From NCBI GenBank assembly GCA_009192285.1, contig WBVU01000004.1, positions 248,001 through 312,000 on the forward strand: DNA of 64,000 nucleotides. Direction: 5' to 3'. Position 1 is the stretch's first letter; every line of letters begins with the position of its first letter. Under the pieces are notes generated by a model, which was not told the origin of the DNA, searched no databases, and saw only the letters and a program-made list of their open reading frames with translations. Made by a program: the position numbers and the translations under genes. Of this stretch, positions 23,141 to 36,992 are shown piece after piece. Origin of the DNA: Morchella semilibera (lineage: Eukaryota > Ascomycota > Pezizomycetes > Pezizales > Morchellaceae).

Positions 23141-26100
23141 TCTCGTAGTTTTGATTTTTTATACGGCGTGGAAACGGGGAGAATGAAACGATGAAGGGAG
23201 AAGGATGGAGTTAGGGATCGAGAAGATTCCAATACGTAGTGGGAGGGGGGGTAATTGTGACCCCCATCTGCCCTTCTCAAGATGCTCGAGGATGTGGCTG
23301 GTCCCAGCTATAGACAAAGAACACACAGAGTACACACACACAGAGTACCCAACAGCGCAGCTAAACTTTCCAGTCCAGGTACCAGGGATTATACTTTCCC
23401 CAGCCAAAAAAGGCACCTGGCACAAACCTAATTACGCCCGCAACCATAACAGCGTAGTGGAGGTATCAATCAATAATCGTATGATGGTGGTGGTGGTGGT
23501 GGAATCACCACCGAGTGAGAACCTGTGATGCACTCATTGATAGGGGTGGTGGAGGGGCCAGTTACCTCTCTACCGGTTACGCATGCGTATGCACAGTTTG
23601 AAGGACCGCATACAATACATACATGTAGTTACACCACTCTCTCTCCCTCCCTCCCTCCTCTACCTCTCCCTCTCTCTGATTCGAGGGTCGATATCGATAC
23701 CGATAGGTGCGCTGGGGGGAGCACCGGAGATGCAGTATGGCGTCAGAAGAAGTACAGAAGAAGTACAGTAACCTTAAGTTTAACTCTATCGGCGTCGAGA
23801 TCTAGCTGGATGCTATGTTTGTCACCGCATGCGTTGACCCAGTCCCGTGGTAGTGTAGAAGCTCCATCTATATACATACATATACATACATTATACATAT
23901 CTCTGGCACCGGGTGTGGGGTGAGATGATTTGAGTGAGGAGTGGAGTGGGCATGTACCTGGTCCGCGGGCTGTAACTACATGTACTTGCACAGTGTCGAT
24001 GTCTGTCAGGGTCCTTCTCCTTATTGGAAGCAGAAGAAGGGTGCACAGTAAGTTATGCATACAGAGGAGGAGATTGGGTGACTGTTTGTTTTATTTACTA
24101 GTTAAATTTCTTTTTTTTTGTTTCTTGTTTTATTTAATATATGATTATTCGGACCAGACATATATTTCTGTACCCAGATGTATGAATCGATCAGCGGGCA
24201 GACACCCCGGTAAGTGTTAATTCCTTCTTCCTTATTAAAGAAACAAAAGGTTACCATTTCCTACATCTCTCTCTCTCTCTCTCCTCTATATCTAGCAAAA
24301 AAAAAAAGCCCTAAATTTACCAATCTCTAGATAAGTCCGAAATGTTCGACACACGGGCACAGCTGGCCAATCACTAGGCTCCGCTATATATTCCCCAACG
24401 GCCCCCCAACCCACCACCACCACCACTGCCACTGCCACTGCACCCTAGAAGAAAATAAAGGGAAAAAAAGCACCACCACCACCACCACCACCATGCGGCT
24501 CCCAGACGCCGCCCACGCACCCGGCTGTAGTACCGGTTGGCGGGCCTACACAGATCTATCTAGACGGGAATGTAAGCCAGGCCAGTGGGGTGTGCGCAAA
24601 CCCATTGATATTACACCCCGCGCGGGCGGAGACGAGGATAGTTACAGTTTTACTCTGTGTCCCTTGCTCTGGCATGTGGATTCTGGTGGTTGCTACTTAT
24701 GATCGCCAGTAAGCTCAACTGGAGGTGTGTCAGCGCAGATATTACATGAAGCTGTAGTTAGCCAACCACAGGTGGGTAGCCTAGGAGAGAAGAGTAGAGT
24801 AGTGTAGTAACATGTGGTAGTAGTTAGTTTGTCTGTATTACTACATGTAAGTAAGCAAGTACTTCTTAGCAAACTATAACCATACTGCTATATATGTACT
24901 AATAGATTCTATGCCATGACTTAGGCCCTACAGCTCATTCGACGTGAAGCTTCAGTACCCTTACCATAACCAACCGAGTGACCCCCCATGACGCACCCAG
25001 CACCCAGCATTCAGAAACCCGCTCCCTGAACTTTACCATTCGCTCTTCCTAGACCCCTACATATGTAGTAACAGCATCATCCTCACGTCTGCATCGCTCC
25101 CTCCCCCTCCCCTGGCCCCGATCCCCCTAGCTCTACCTACACATCCGATCCTGGGACCATCCCTCCTCGTCCTTCCCACCCGAAGCCATGGTGGCCATAT
25201 CCGATCGGGATTCCGCGCCGCAACAGACGATCGAATCCCGGTATAGATAGTTCAGAGTGAAGTTTTTTTTCTTCTTCTCTCTTTCCATTATTAATATTTT
25301 GGGGGTGGGGGGGGGGGTCCGGGGGGTTGTTTATTTTAGTCCGGGTTCGGGAAGGGGGAAGGGGGGGGGCTCGCGTACCAAGTAGTTGCCTTGCCCCCCA
25401 TTTAAGATGTTTGCACTTGATGCTTTTTTGCAAAAATTATAGTACTGCGCGATACACCGACATAATTTCCTACATTCCGCTGCAATTGCGCGCGCGGCCG
25501 GGAATATTAGAGCAGACTCACTCGTAGAGTATTTACATGTAGCTAGTGGGCTGGTGCGTGCATATAAGCTGGAGTGGATAAACAGTAGGGCGTTCACTGT
25601 CGTCGTCGGCAGGCCCGCGCGCGGGTTTTTTTTTTTCCCTTCCTTCCTTCCTTCCGTTCGGGTCGGTTTGGAATTTGGTAATTGGGGGTATATTGCAGCG
25701 CACATATAGATATATTATGTACCCAGCGTAAAAGTCTACTCCATCTAGAAAGGTTATGTTATGTATGCAGGTAGGTAGAATGTAGAGAAGGGTAGGTAGA
25801 GAAGGGTAGGGAGGGGAGCTGTAGGTAGGTCGTGCCTTGCCAGCGTGGTGTGTGAAGTGGAGTGCTTCATGAGCTCGTATTTTGCATTCGGACTTGTTTA
25901 CCTATAGTACCTACTTAGCTAGCATCTACATGGAGCTACGTAGAGTATGTACCCGTATACCCTGGAGTAGTGCCCTACCTCCATGTCTACCCTATTGGTA
26001 ATATGGTATAGTATCTATTTACCTACGGTCGGTACCATACGCACTGAGCTCTCGCTACTATTTAAATCGCCATGCCTGCGTGCGTTCTTCATGGATCTTT

Positions 26101-29100
26101 CCTCCGTACTCTAAAGTACCTCCACCTAGCTAGCTAGGAAGGTACATGTAATTAATACATGTATGTATGTATGTAGAGCATAACCTCTACATACTACTGT
26201 ATACTATATTCCCATGTCCCGAAACCCCCCCAGTCTACACGTGCCCATTAATTACCCAGGACCAGCCAGATCTCGCCCTCATCTGTAACGTTACCAGATC
26301 TCTCTCCACGAGCCAGCGAGGAGAGCGAGACGAGACGAAAAGAGGGCTCCAATAGCCCTTCGCAACGCGGTCCGGAATGAGCTGTTCCTAATTATAGCGA
26401 TCGTCGTCTGGGTCTGGTTGTGTTTGTTAATATTAGTTTTCTAACTACAGCTGCCAAGAAAAAAAAAGCTGTGAGCAGGAGGAGGGTGAAGGAGGGTCAT
26501 GATATGTTCGGATTCAGTAACCGCACCGCAGTGTGCGCTGCTCTGCATTCGTGGCACACTCCGGCCTTGGATAGACTTGGATGGGGTTAGTTATTCTGTC
26601 TTGAGAACCTGGAAGAAAAAGAGGAAAAAGAGAGCTGAAGCGATGAATGAATATGGCCAGCGAATGTTTTGCCTTGTGATGCGGTGGGCGATCGGGCGAA
26701 TGACAATTTAGATTTTTTTTTCCTCTCTTTACTCTTTTTTAAAAGAAAAAAAATTTGTAGATGTAGAAATGGTTTCTGGCTGGAAGTTCGATTGCAATAG
26801 AGTATAAAAGTGCGATCGCCGACAGCGGACGGACGGATGGGATAGACTCAAACAGATGCTGTTCCAAATCCGTTTAGTATTTCGAATATCACCCCCACCC
26901 CCGTTCGCGGCCATCCGGAGAATTTTTTTTTCTTTCGCGGATTGACGTCGACTTGCTTGCTCGGGGAAGACAGCTTCTTCTGAACATGTGAACCATGGTA
27001 ACCAAGCTACGTATGGATACTCTGTTCTATTATTGCCTAGTGGGAGTTAGCTGTAGCCCTTATTACTGTTCTTATTACACGCGCGGGTAGGGTCCAGGGG
27101 CTGGTATGGTACCTACGAAGCAAAGTACACACGAGTCGAGAATGATCTTTTTTTGCTAGCCAGTTCTCGATCACGGTTGTGCACGCCCGTGGCCAGAAAG
27201 TGCAAGCAAGCAAGCAAGCAAGTGGTTCAGCCTTGACTGCAGTGGTGGTCGTCGAAAGAGCCGGTCCCAGTTAAAGTTTCGGGGGATACAGCGTCGTAGG
27301 GCAATACATAATTTATGTAGATATTGAATGAGTAAAGCACTGCAGCAGCAGCAGCGGCAGCGCGGGATCGATTCTTGGTCCGTCCACCTTTTTTTTTTTT
27401 TAAAGGAAAAAATCATATCCCCGAAAAAAAGAATGGAGGGCACATGGTGGAACTTCCACGACGTCGACCATGTCCGTACCCGTCGTGAACCACGATTCCA
27501 TTGTTTTTCAGCACGGGAAGGATGCTTGAGGCGTACTCCCCCGCCTCTATCTTTAGAACATCATTGCCAGGTTTTCAGAGTTAATTAGGTGGGTAGGCAT
27601 AGATCTGGGTTGTGGGGAGAGAGAGAGAGAGAGAGAGGAAGGCAATACAGACACACACACACACACATCGTGAAAGACATTCGTGCCGTAAGATAAGCGC
27701 GGGTGATTGGCGATTTATTTATGTTTTGCAGCTCACTTGATTGACATCAGCTGTCTCTCTAATTCTAAACTCACGATATCTTGTCTTGCTGGAAACAGAT
27801 GATACCTTGTACTACTCTAGCACTGTACCACCCATAACTTACGCGCGCGCACCACGTAATATAAGATATGGTCTTTGAGCATAAAGAGCTACAAATATCT
27901 GACGATTAAGATTTTCGTAATTTCTTCCCCCAAAAAGAAAAGAAAAAATACTCTGATACATGCACATGTAGGTACATACTTACTAGGGGTAGCCACCCCG
28001 CGATCGCGAGTTGTAGGACTCTATATGTAAGTATCTATGTCAATATCAAGTCCTTCAGGGCCTCTACATGAGTTGTTTTTAGGGGCCTATGGCCCCCCCC
28101 CCTCCCCCTCCCCCTCCCCCCTCCCCTCCCCCTAACTTCACTCCCCCCATCCTTCCGCTCCCCCATCCTTCCACTCCCTTCTCCTACCTTATAATATCAA
28201 TAGTTCTAGTTAGTAGTTGAATTAACTCCAACTCCGGTACTGGGAGCATTTGATTTGGGTGGGCTGGTTGCCATGCTGGGTTAGGGTTTCTCACATCCGG
28301 CCAATCAGCTCTTGAGAAAACGCGCAAAAGTGTTAATCTAGTACATAATAGACAGATAGTTAGTCAATCGGCAGTGACATCCCCGCGTCAGCCTTAAGAC
28401 ACAGTTAGGGGGAGGACCTTAGATGGTTGATGTTGTTTCGTTTCGTCTAATGCCCACTACCTACATGCTCATGTGTATATGTACCCAACACCACCACCGT
28501 CCCGTGCGCGGCTCGGCTTTGACTTTGAGAAATAGAGCCCTGTAGAGTACGGAAAGTCTACTTTAGATAGGCTATGTACCCCAACCAACCTCTAGGGGTC
28601 TAAACTAGAGCAGAGACGACTAAAGTTTTTCTCCTAGAGTTAGGTCAGAAGCTCGAAAACCCTATGGTCTAGGTTCACTAAACGTCCAGAATCGAACCGG
28701 GTACCAGTACAAGTTTAACCGACTAGCCAATAAGGAAGTTATTACTCTAACTAAAAAATCCACACACACCTAGCTCAGAAGTGGAAATCAGAATCAGGGG
28801 CTTGGCAAAAGCACATATCACGTCTTTCTTCTCGCCCGTATACCCACGCTATTTTTAAAGTCTCGCTGCGAAGGATTGGCTAAACCTCCTCGGGAGAAGC
28901 TTCGAAGGGCTGAAACGATGCATGCGATTTTCCGCCTTTCGAGCTCTTGTGTGGGTTCACGAGAACGTTTGTGTTTATGCATGTATCTAGATGTTCTGCG
29001 CACTTGTTCACCCGATATCCCCTGAGACTTGATGTTTGAACTCTACAGAAATCAAAGTGCCTAAAAGATGTTTGACAGTTCGCCAAGACAGTGCCCTACT

Positions 29101-32100
29101 GTAGGGGAGCCCAAATCGAGCTCTTATCTGAGCTGAATGCATCATAATGAGTAAAAGAAGAGGAAATGAAGGCGGCTTTCGGGACGGGTGTGACTCGTGA
29201 ATTATAGGGGCCAATGTTGTTGATATCGCATCATGTCCGGATCATTGGCTTGCAAAGATTACAGGGGACTAAAAAGCAATAAGGGTAATGTTCCAGGCTG
29301 AGCTGTTGGTGGAGAGTGGCGGCGAGAGACCTCAATATTAAAGAGCCCAAAAAACATAACGATTATAGATTGTTAACAAATATATCGATCTTGGAACTGT
29401 ATATAGATATCTGATCCCCCCCAACCACTACAAAATCATCGTCAGTATATATGGGATGAATATGAACTGAAGTTTAGAGTATAGCTAACCACTATCTGCC
29501 GGCCATGGGCCCAGGCCTTTTCCTTCCATTTTCACCCGGCTAACACGGTACCCAAAGTAATGGTAAGTACGACGGCAGTGCCAAAGCTTCCCCTACATGA
29601 TCCTTCCATCCAAAGACGCAACCATGAGAGATCGGACGGTGAATAATTAGGAATTTCGAAGGCGAACGCCCTCTCGTTACCTGGACCAATAAAATCGCAC
29701 ACAATGTGTCACCTACATTAATCATAGGTTATTCTGCTATAGGTGTTACATGTATGCGTCCTAGAGCATCATTTGTTTGCCCCTTTCATGACAGACACGG
29801 ACGAATGCACCCGTTAATGCGTGATATTGCTTTTTCCCTCTCGCCTAAGTTCCACGGACCTAGTTGTTCTTTTTCTTGTGGCGAAACAAAGAGCGAGATA
29901 TGTACCTAAGTACATGTGCCTACACTCAGGTAACAGGATTCGCTACGACATTCGACGATTCTAAGGTTAAGAGGCATGGCATGGCATGGCGGGCAGGGTA
30001 CATGTAGTCTGCTCTACCTACTGTACTATAGAGGCTGCTATCCTTAGATCCTTAAGTCTAAGAGCTGATGGCTATGCAGGTTGAACCAAAGTGGCAACTC
30101 TCCTTCCACCCAAGACGAGCCAGCAAACATATCCAGACCGTTTCGACTTCTTTCTTCCGAGGCGGGCGGAGGAGAAATGCACCAACGAATGAGACAACGG
30201 TTCATCCCTGTTATCATGTAGGGCTTGTTTTTGTCTTACACGGATCGGTTATGAAGTGGTACCTTTTTGGACCACCCACGCTGGTCTGGATTGGGATTAG
30301 TGTAGACTAGGCATGCAGGGGACATCTCCAATGGGGAATCTGGTAAGAACTTTAGTTGGTTTGTCGTTTCACGAGGGTTTTTCTTGCCTATGGTGTGGTG
30401 ATGGGGGACAACGTGGGGATGGGTAATCGAACATTCGAATCTTCAACCGAAGCTTAATCTTTCCTGATTTCATGGATTGCCCCTTTTTTCTCTCCCTCTC
30501 TCTCTCTCTCTGCACTTATTGATGGCTGCTAGAGTAGTACATACTAGCACAGCCATGAGATTGATACATTAATATATAGCCTCCGCAACAGGAATATTGG
30601 GATAGTAATACAGAACTAGAATACTCCACCGTAGAGCTAGAGTAGGCATGTATCCAACGCGCAACATGAGGCCGGGTTTGAATTTGGAATGCAAGCACTA
30701 CAGGTAGAGTAGAAGTCTACGTACCCGGGTGGTTTAAGCTGTTAATTGGAGTTAATGCTGTTCCTCCGAGGTAAGTACCAGCTTCTCTGGGGGGGGGGGC
30801 GTCTTGTACCTGCGCTTGTGGCCCAAGAGGGTTGGTGCCATCTGGCTGATAGGCCCAGGTATCCTTGCGAGTCGTTGAGTGACGGCCTAAACAAGAAACC
30901 AACATGTAAAATGGTTTCTCTTCCCTGGACCGTCTCGTATCGTTTTCCGAGCACCAAGAGATTATACATAAAGATCACCGATATGACGATATCTTCTTCG
31001 GCTCGGGGAGATGGGATTTGTGTTTTGCCCATGTAGGTGCCTAGTAAAATGTGCTTCTCTACTGAGCTTAATACTCAAAGGCAAATATACATATATTGAG
31101 AAATCAAAGCGAGGAACTTTTCCGTGTCTCTCTACTTTTACAGTTTTCTTTTAGTGGGGCTCCAGTCACCTGGGACGTTTGGTGGACTGTTCAGCACAGG
31201 GTATTTATTGGTCCCTGGACATGGGAGTCTAGTATTCTCCTCTACTGGCGCGCGTTGACGGAATCTAGAGAATACCCCTTGTCGGTGTTTGTCTCTAGAT
31301 GTCTCTGATTTTCCTACTGGCGCCCTTGGCCTATCGTTCTCGTTCTGCCACAGTTACAAGCACTTATGCACCGTCACTTATCATCTGTCACCGCCCTCTG
31401 TCTCTCTTTTCTGTCCCCCCTTACTATTTGCCAATGGTACCAATATCCTCTTATTCGGATGCCGCCGTCTCTCTTAGCTTTGAATAGCATAACCTTGTCG
31501 ATCTTTACCCACCTATTCCTGCTACTCGTTCAAGACAAAAAGGAATTAAATATTTGTAGGCTGAATAATTATTGGGACGCCCCCCTGTCAACACGAAGTC
31601 TCCCTACTACTACTTTTTTTCATATTATCCCACATAACCCCCCTCCTCTCCTCTTGTGTTCTTCTTTCCCCAAGATCAGTTCCTTCGTTATTTTTTGTGC
31701 AGAACAGCCGGACTTTCCTCAAGGGTTCCCCAGAAACCGGGATTCCCATCAGCACGAGAGAGTTGGTTGTGCGTTGTCTGTCGGTACGTATAACACCACC
31801 TGTACCTTCTCATGTTGCCCTACTTCTGCCTCTGCTGCTACCCTTCCCTTGTACTGCGTGCCTGATATAAACTTTACCACCACCTATTTGGGTTCTACGT
31901 TCCGATCAGCAACACTGTTTTCTTCTCCCCTCCCCGACCGAATAAGGCGTTCGGGTTGCAGCAAGAATTAATTTGGAATTCTGTGGCTTATCAATGACTA
32001 CAGTTTGAAGAAAAAAGACTCCATTTCGTAGGAGTAGTCGTTCGTTCGTTAATTTTTTAATCTTTTTCGCCCACACCCGCTTGTTGTCTATTTCACCACC

Positions 32101-32399
32101 CAACCAAACACGAGGCCATCCACGAGCCATTGAATTTATCGAAAGTTTATAATATCTAAACAACTCAGCAGTTTTACTCTTAAAGCATCACCCCAACGAA
32201 CCATACCCCACACAATCCAGTCTATAAGGTCGATCGGGGATCTCTTTGTACGTCCCGAGGATTAAAACCAAAAACCAGCTGAATAAAGGGGGAGGGTTGC
32301 TAATATTTAAGCTTTGTTCCAGCTCTGACAGCTAGAAGCGTACCAGCGGCTTAAAAGCGCCTAGAATTCTATTCGTAAAGCGGCCGACGCACCGTTAAA
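23141..32399. other. long gene-poor region
   Basis: About 9.3 kb without a supportable gene. Contents: GA and CA microsatellites near 27615-27667, a C/CCCCT tract at about 28090-28132, a CACCAC run near 24470-24493, TACATGTA octamers at 23620, 23977, 24842, 25534, 26143, 26156, 29747 and 29999, and a tRNA-like fragment at 28686-28730. GTAGGTA and TACCTAC words are frequent at 25.7-26.1 kb. ORFs of 60-200 codons here are low-complexity, including 31366-31971 in the T/C-rich flank of the chitin synthase. Confidence 0.5.
28686..28730 (-). repeat. tRNA-like fragment (possible SINE head or tRNA relic)
   Basis: On the minus strand TTGGCTAGTCGG matches a polymerase III A box and GGTTCGATTCT matches a B box, about 20 bp apart. 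The flanks cannot form an acceptor stem, so it is not a working tRNA. A tRNA-derived SINE or decayed tRNA is possible. Confidence 0.35.
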
Positions 32400-32406
32400 T
32401 ATATAT
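32400..32406 (+). promoter_or_regulatory. TATA-like element of the chitin synthase gene
   Basis: TATATAT lies 57 bp before the ATG at 32463 in the short AT-rich stretch TTAAATATATATCC. It is plausible by position only. Confidence 0.35.
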
Positions 32407-32462
32407 CCGGAGCGCTCTCGCTTCTATTCCCTCGTTTTTTAAATTATACAACATCATACAAA

Positions 32463-35252
32463 ATGTCAAGCACCGTAGATGAGCCATGGCAGGTTTCGCA
32501 GATTGTATATACATCCATCATGGGTGTAGTAATGTGCGCTGCGCTGCTGGAATGGTTTTTGTGGCTGGTAATATATACTCCCACCCTCAGTTGCTTCGAT
32601 GACAGGCCGTGCTAACAATTTCAAAGGCCGCTTTCCTATACTGCCTAGTTAAGGTCTTCCAAAAGGCTGATGCGTGGCATATTCGGGTCCTTGCTATAGT
32701 TATGATGATCCTGTTCACTGCTTTACGGTAAGCCTCTCTCACCCAATGAACCTAAAGGAATTTGAAACTCATTGAATATCTTTTTTTAGTGCTATTTTCT
32801 TGCCCATCATGGTCGTCACCCTTCCGCTTCCACCCCAGATTACCCGTCACTTTCCCGAGGAGCTCGTCGGCTTTTTGCAATGGTTCGCTTTCTGGTCTTT
32901 CTCAGCGCTTTTGACAATCCCGTGGTTGTTCTGTGTGTATCAGCTTGTCACCAACTCTCTCGGAAAGCATAGACGTATCAAGGAGGTTCTCGACGAGACC
33001 TCAGCGCCGAAGGTCGTCATTGTCATGCCAGTGTACAAGGAAATCCCTGAAGTCTTGCAGACCGCCATTGACTCAATTGTGGACGGTGACTACCCTCCGT
33101 CTTGTCTCCACATCTTCTTGTCATTTGACGGTGATGAGGAGGATGAGCTGTACTTGAAGACTATTGAAAACTTGGGAGTCCCTCTTTCGCTCGATAGTTA
33201 CCCAGTCAGTTTGGATGTCATCTACAGAGGAATGCGCATTACTGTTTCCAGATTCCCCCACGGAGGAAAGCGCCACTGCCAGAAGAAGACTTTCAAGTTG
33301 ATTGACAAAATTTATACCGAGTACCTCAAGCGCAACGACAACTTGTTCATTCTCTTCATCGACTCCGATTGTATCCTCGACAAAGTGTGCATTCAAAATT
33401 TCGTTTATGAGATGGTAAGTAGACATCTTATTCTAGCCATACATAATTGTCCTAGCTGTGGGCAATCAATAGAAGGATTCAGCCCTGACGAATATCATTA
33501 TTCACGTTAATCGCATGGTTACTAATACTGAGTGTCGCATAGGAACTTAAACCGGGCAGCAAGCAGAACATGTTGGCAATGACTGGTGTCATCACATCTA
33601 CTGCCGAGAACCAATCTTTGATTACCCTTCTTCAGGATCTCGAGTACATCCACGGACAACTCTTCGAGCGTTCCGTCGAGTCAGCATGCGGTTCTGTCAC
33701 CTGTCTTCCTGGTGCTCTTACCATTTTACGTTTCTCTGCTTTCCGAAAAATGGCCAAGTACTATTTCGCCGACAAGGCAGAACAGTGTGACGATCTCTTC
33801 GATTACGGAAAATGTCATTTGGGCGAGGATAGATGGCTCACCCATTTGTTCATGATTGGTGCCAAGGAACGTTACCAGATTCAGATGTGTACCGGAGCTT
33901 TCTGCAAGACCGAGGCCGTCACTTCATACCGCAGTCTCCTCAAGCAGCGTCGTAGATGGTTCTTGGGATTTATCACGAACGAAGTTTGTATGTTGACTGA
34001 TGTCCGTCTTTGGAGGAGATATCCAATTCTTTGCATCATTCGTTTTATGCAAAACACCATTCGTACCACTGCGCTCTTGTTCTTCATTATGGTTCTTTCA
34101 CTTATCACAACTACCCAGAAAGTTGCTCAGTTGCCTGTTGGATTTATCGCAGTGTCTTTGGGTCTTAACTGGGCGCTCATGTTCTACTTTGGTGTTCGTC
34201 TTAGGCGTTTCAAGGCTTGGCTATACCCTCTCATGTTTGTCATCAACCCGTTTTTCAACTGGGTCTACATGGTTTACGGAATCTTTACTGCTGGTCAACG
34301 AACATGGGGTGGGCCTCGTGCCGACGCCGGTGCTGCCGACAAAGAAAAGACCCCTCAGGAAGTTATTGCGGAAGCTGAGGCCCGGGGCGAAGATCTTGAG
34401 GTTATTCCAGAGACTTTCCGTCCGGCCGCTGAAGCCAACAAGAACGCTGCCAATGCTGAAGGTCTTCGCCAACGTGTACCCGTCCAACCTAGTGATGGAG
34501 TTGAAGGTAGATTTGCTGCTTCAGAGAGACTTCCTGGTGGTTACTACAACTACGAGAACGCTTCTATGGGAACTCTTCCCGATATGGTCCCCCGCAACCC
34601 CAATGCTCCTCATATCCCTCTACATCCTCGTGCTTCATTCGACAGTTTCGTTTCTGGTACAACTTCTGCTGGCAACTCCGTTTACATGCCCCGCCGCGTC
34701 GAGAGCATCATGGGAGAGGAGGATCGCAGAAAGTATCTCGTCGCCCAGGCCAACCAACGCGAAGCTGGAGGTGCATACATGCAAGAACCACGCAAGGATC
34801 ACATCGAGGTCTCGGATAAGGATGTTTATGGCTACAAGAACGCCGTTAACGAGTCCACGGAGTCTATTGACTCTGTAGGAAGCAGCTATGGGTACCAAAC
34901 TAGGAATAGCTACAACAACAGCAATAACTATAGCCAGCCTGTAAGCCGATCTGCATCTCCCAGCAATGGACAACCCACACCGGCAGCCGCAGGCACCACA
35001 ACAGAAAGCCATCTCGCTCTCCCTGAGCCTGCGCACAGGGGGCCCTCTTCAAGTAACGCCCAGCACGCGCGAGGGCTCAGCGCCGCAAGAAGTCCTCTCG
35101 CAAGACTGAGCCTGGTCAGAACTGCCGGCAGCGATGGCGTGGAACAAGAGGAGCATGAAATGACCTCCGCTGGCGCCGACGCTGAAGATGATGAAGACCG
35201 AGAGGGGCGATCAAAAGAGAGAAAGAAGCTGACGAAGAATCGGCAGTCATAG
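32463..35252 (+). CDS. chitin synthase, class VI-like
   Basis: A membrane glycosyltransferase (GT2) that polymerises UDP-GlcNAc into cell-wall chitin. Exons are 32463-32567, 32627-32727, 32790-33414 and 33543-35252, about 846 residues. Membrane segments occupy the first ~120 residues. The catalytic part shows VVIVMPVYKE, IFLSFDGDE, the DSD of LFIDSDC (about 260), GSVTCLPGA, GEDRWL (about 371) and the QRRRW chitin/hyaluronan synthase motif (about 412). Three further hydrophobic segments follow (RTTALLFFIMVLSLI onward), then RTWGGPRAD. The last ~300 residues are hydrophilic and rich in Ser, Asn and Glu, ending in a charged tail. No myosin head is present, which excludes classes V and VII. The class VI call rests on overall motif style and size and is the less certain part. 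Confidence 0.88.
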
Positions 35253-36992
35253 GACTGAATGATGTACTTTGTTAACTTTCTTATGTCTTCTCTCTTTTTC
35301 TCATAGGGTGGTGTTAATGAAAGGGCTGTGTCTATAAAATGGAGCGTGCATAATTGGGGACCTTAATTCTGTGGTATGAGTAGGCTAAGTCTTGCTATAT
35401 ACTTGGGTTTGGGAAATTTTTTGTTTTTTTCAACGTTCATAAAAAGTTCATGACTGGAGGGGAGGAGAGTTGTGAGGTAGAGGATTCGGGTTCCGATATG
35501 GGGACCATATACATAGTATGTTTCGTTTGTTACGAGGTGGATCTTGGCTTGCTCTTTGTGCTTTTTTTTTTTTTTGCCTGCTGTTTTCTGTTCTATTCGG
35601 GCGTCCATTCGGTCTTTAACGATTATTTTATATATCCCATATTAGTTTCACGCCCTCATTTACACTTCTTTAGCTTTTCGATAACACTACTAAGTAGTCA
35701 AGTTATCTCTGTTCTTACATTCGTTAGCACTGCTGAGGTTTCTTGAGTATGAGGTGGAACATACATGTAATTGGTGGAGGAATAGCTGCTTGGCCGGCAT
35801 TTGTGGAGGGATGATTTTTAGGACTACAGCCGCGACCAATATTAATTATCTCTTGCACAATTATCATTATTCAAAAGTGAGGTTTTAATTTACACTGAGC
35901 ATTGAGCCTTGCTGGACAGTAAACACTGATTAAAGACTTTTTAATTCCACAAATGAATCAATCATGTTTGCTCTAAAAGAAAGGAAGGGCTTAATCCCGA
36001 TAGCCTTGGTGTAGTAATAGTAAAGCGTGATGCTTGTAAATATTATTAATATTACGTGCAATTACTCCTCAGTCAAGACTTTTAGGTAACAACGACGCAC
36101 TTTACTAGCATTTCCGCCCGTTTGTGAGGTCTGTGTTTACCTCGGCAGATGTAAATAATTGTGCGTAGCTGTGTTTGATCATGGAGGCCCTGAGTTTGCG
36201 AAGTGAAGAAACTGTTGTTGTTCCCATGGAAACCGGAAACCTACATGTACTTATTCGAGAACAACTTGTGTATCCCCCAACAGCTAAGGTAGAATTTTTA
36301 ATAAAAAAAAATGTTTTTTTTTTGAAATCCCCGACACCCAGGTTCTCCTGTACAGGTAGTGTCAGGTTAATCGGTGCTTGTGGAACAGAAGATCTTGCCG
36401 GGGATTATGTGAATCTAGATACGTATATATCAGATCCCTCAACGATGAAATGATCAGAACTCGACTTGGGGCTAAAGTGCGTACCTTTAATGAAAATGAG
36501 TTTTCTCCTTTTCTCTGATTACATTCACCAGCGGGAGAGAGCCCGAAAGGCTCCGTGCGCCTGGCCAGTATAATTCTCCAGATTCCAGGGCCCCAAGACA
36601 ACAGCTCAGCACTTTCTATGCCTACGAGAATTAAAAGCGGTGATAGAGGCTCGTGGAGGCTCATAGAAGCTCCCAGAATGCACTGGACGCCGCCAAGCCA
36701 GCAGAGGCTAGCAGCTTAAATAAAAAAAAAAAAGAAGGAAGGCGGCGACAACACAACCTCAACTTTCCCCTCCCCCTCACCTCTTCACCCCGCCAGCCTG
36801 CGCCTATATCCCACAACCTCCCCCCACCATCCTTCCGTCCATCTTAAAAAAAGCCATCCCCAGAGACCTTTATCTCTCGACAAAATCATCCATAGAATCA
36901 ACAGAGTATTGGGTTTTTTGATCCTTGGATATTTCCCTCATCCACTAGTCTGCTCTTAATTTCTACAAGTTTTCATCGCATAGTAGCCAATT
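35253..36992. other. intergenic, promoter region of Hsp110
   Basis: About 1.7 kb with no gene. TACATGTA octamers lie at 35762 and 36242. A heat-shock-element-like site is at 36666-36678. Short ORFs at 35450 and 36175 lack coding features. Confidence 0.5.
36666..36678 (+). promoter_or_regulatory. heat shock element-like site
   Basis: GAAGCTCCCAGAA has the spacing GAAnnTTCnnGAA with one mismatch in the middle unit (TCC). It lies about 315 bp before the start of the Hsp110 gene, a family often driven by Hsf1. The sequence is seen; function is inferred. Confidence 0.4.

Noticed and set aside
31366-31971. 201-codon ORF upstream of the chitin synthase
   Set aside because: It lies in T/C-rich promoter DNA and its residues (Leu, Ser, Thr, Pro) follow from that composition. 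No domain or splice logic is seen.
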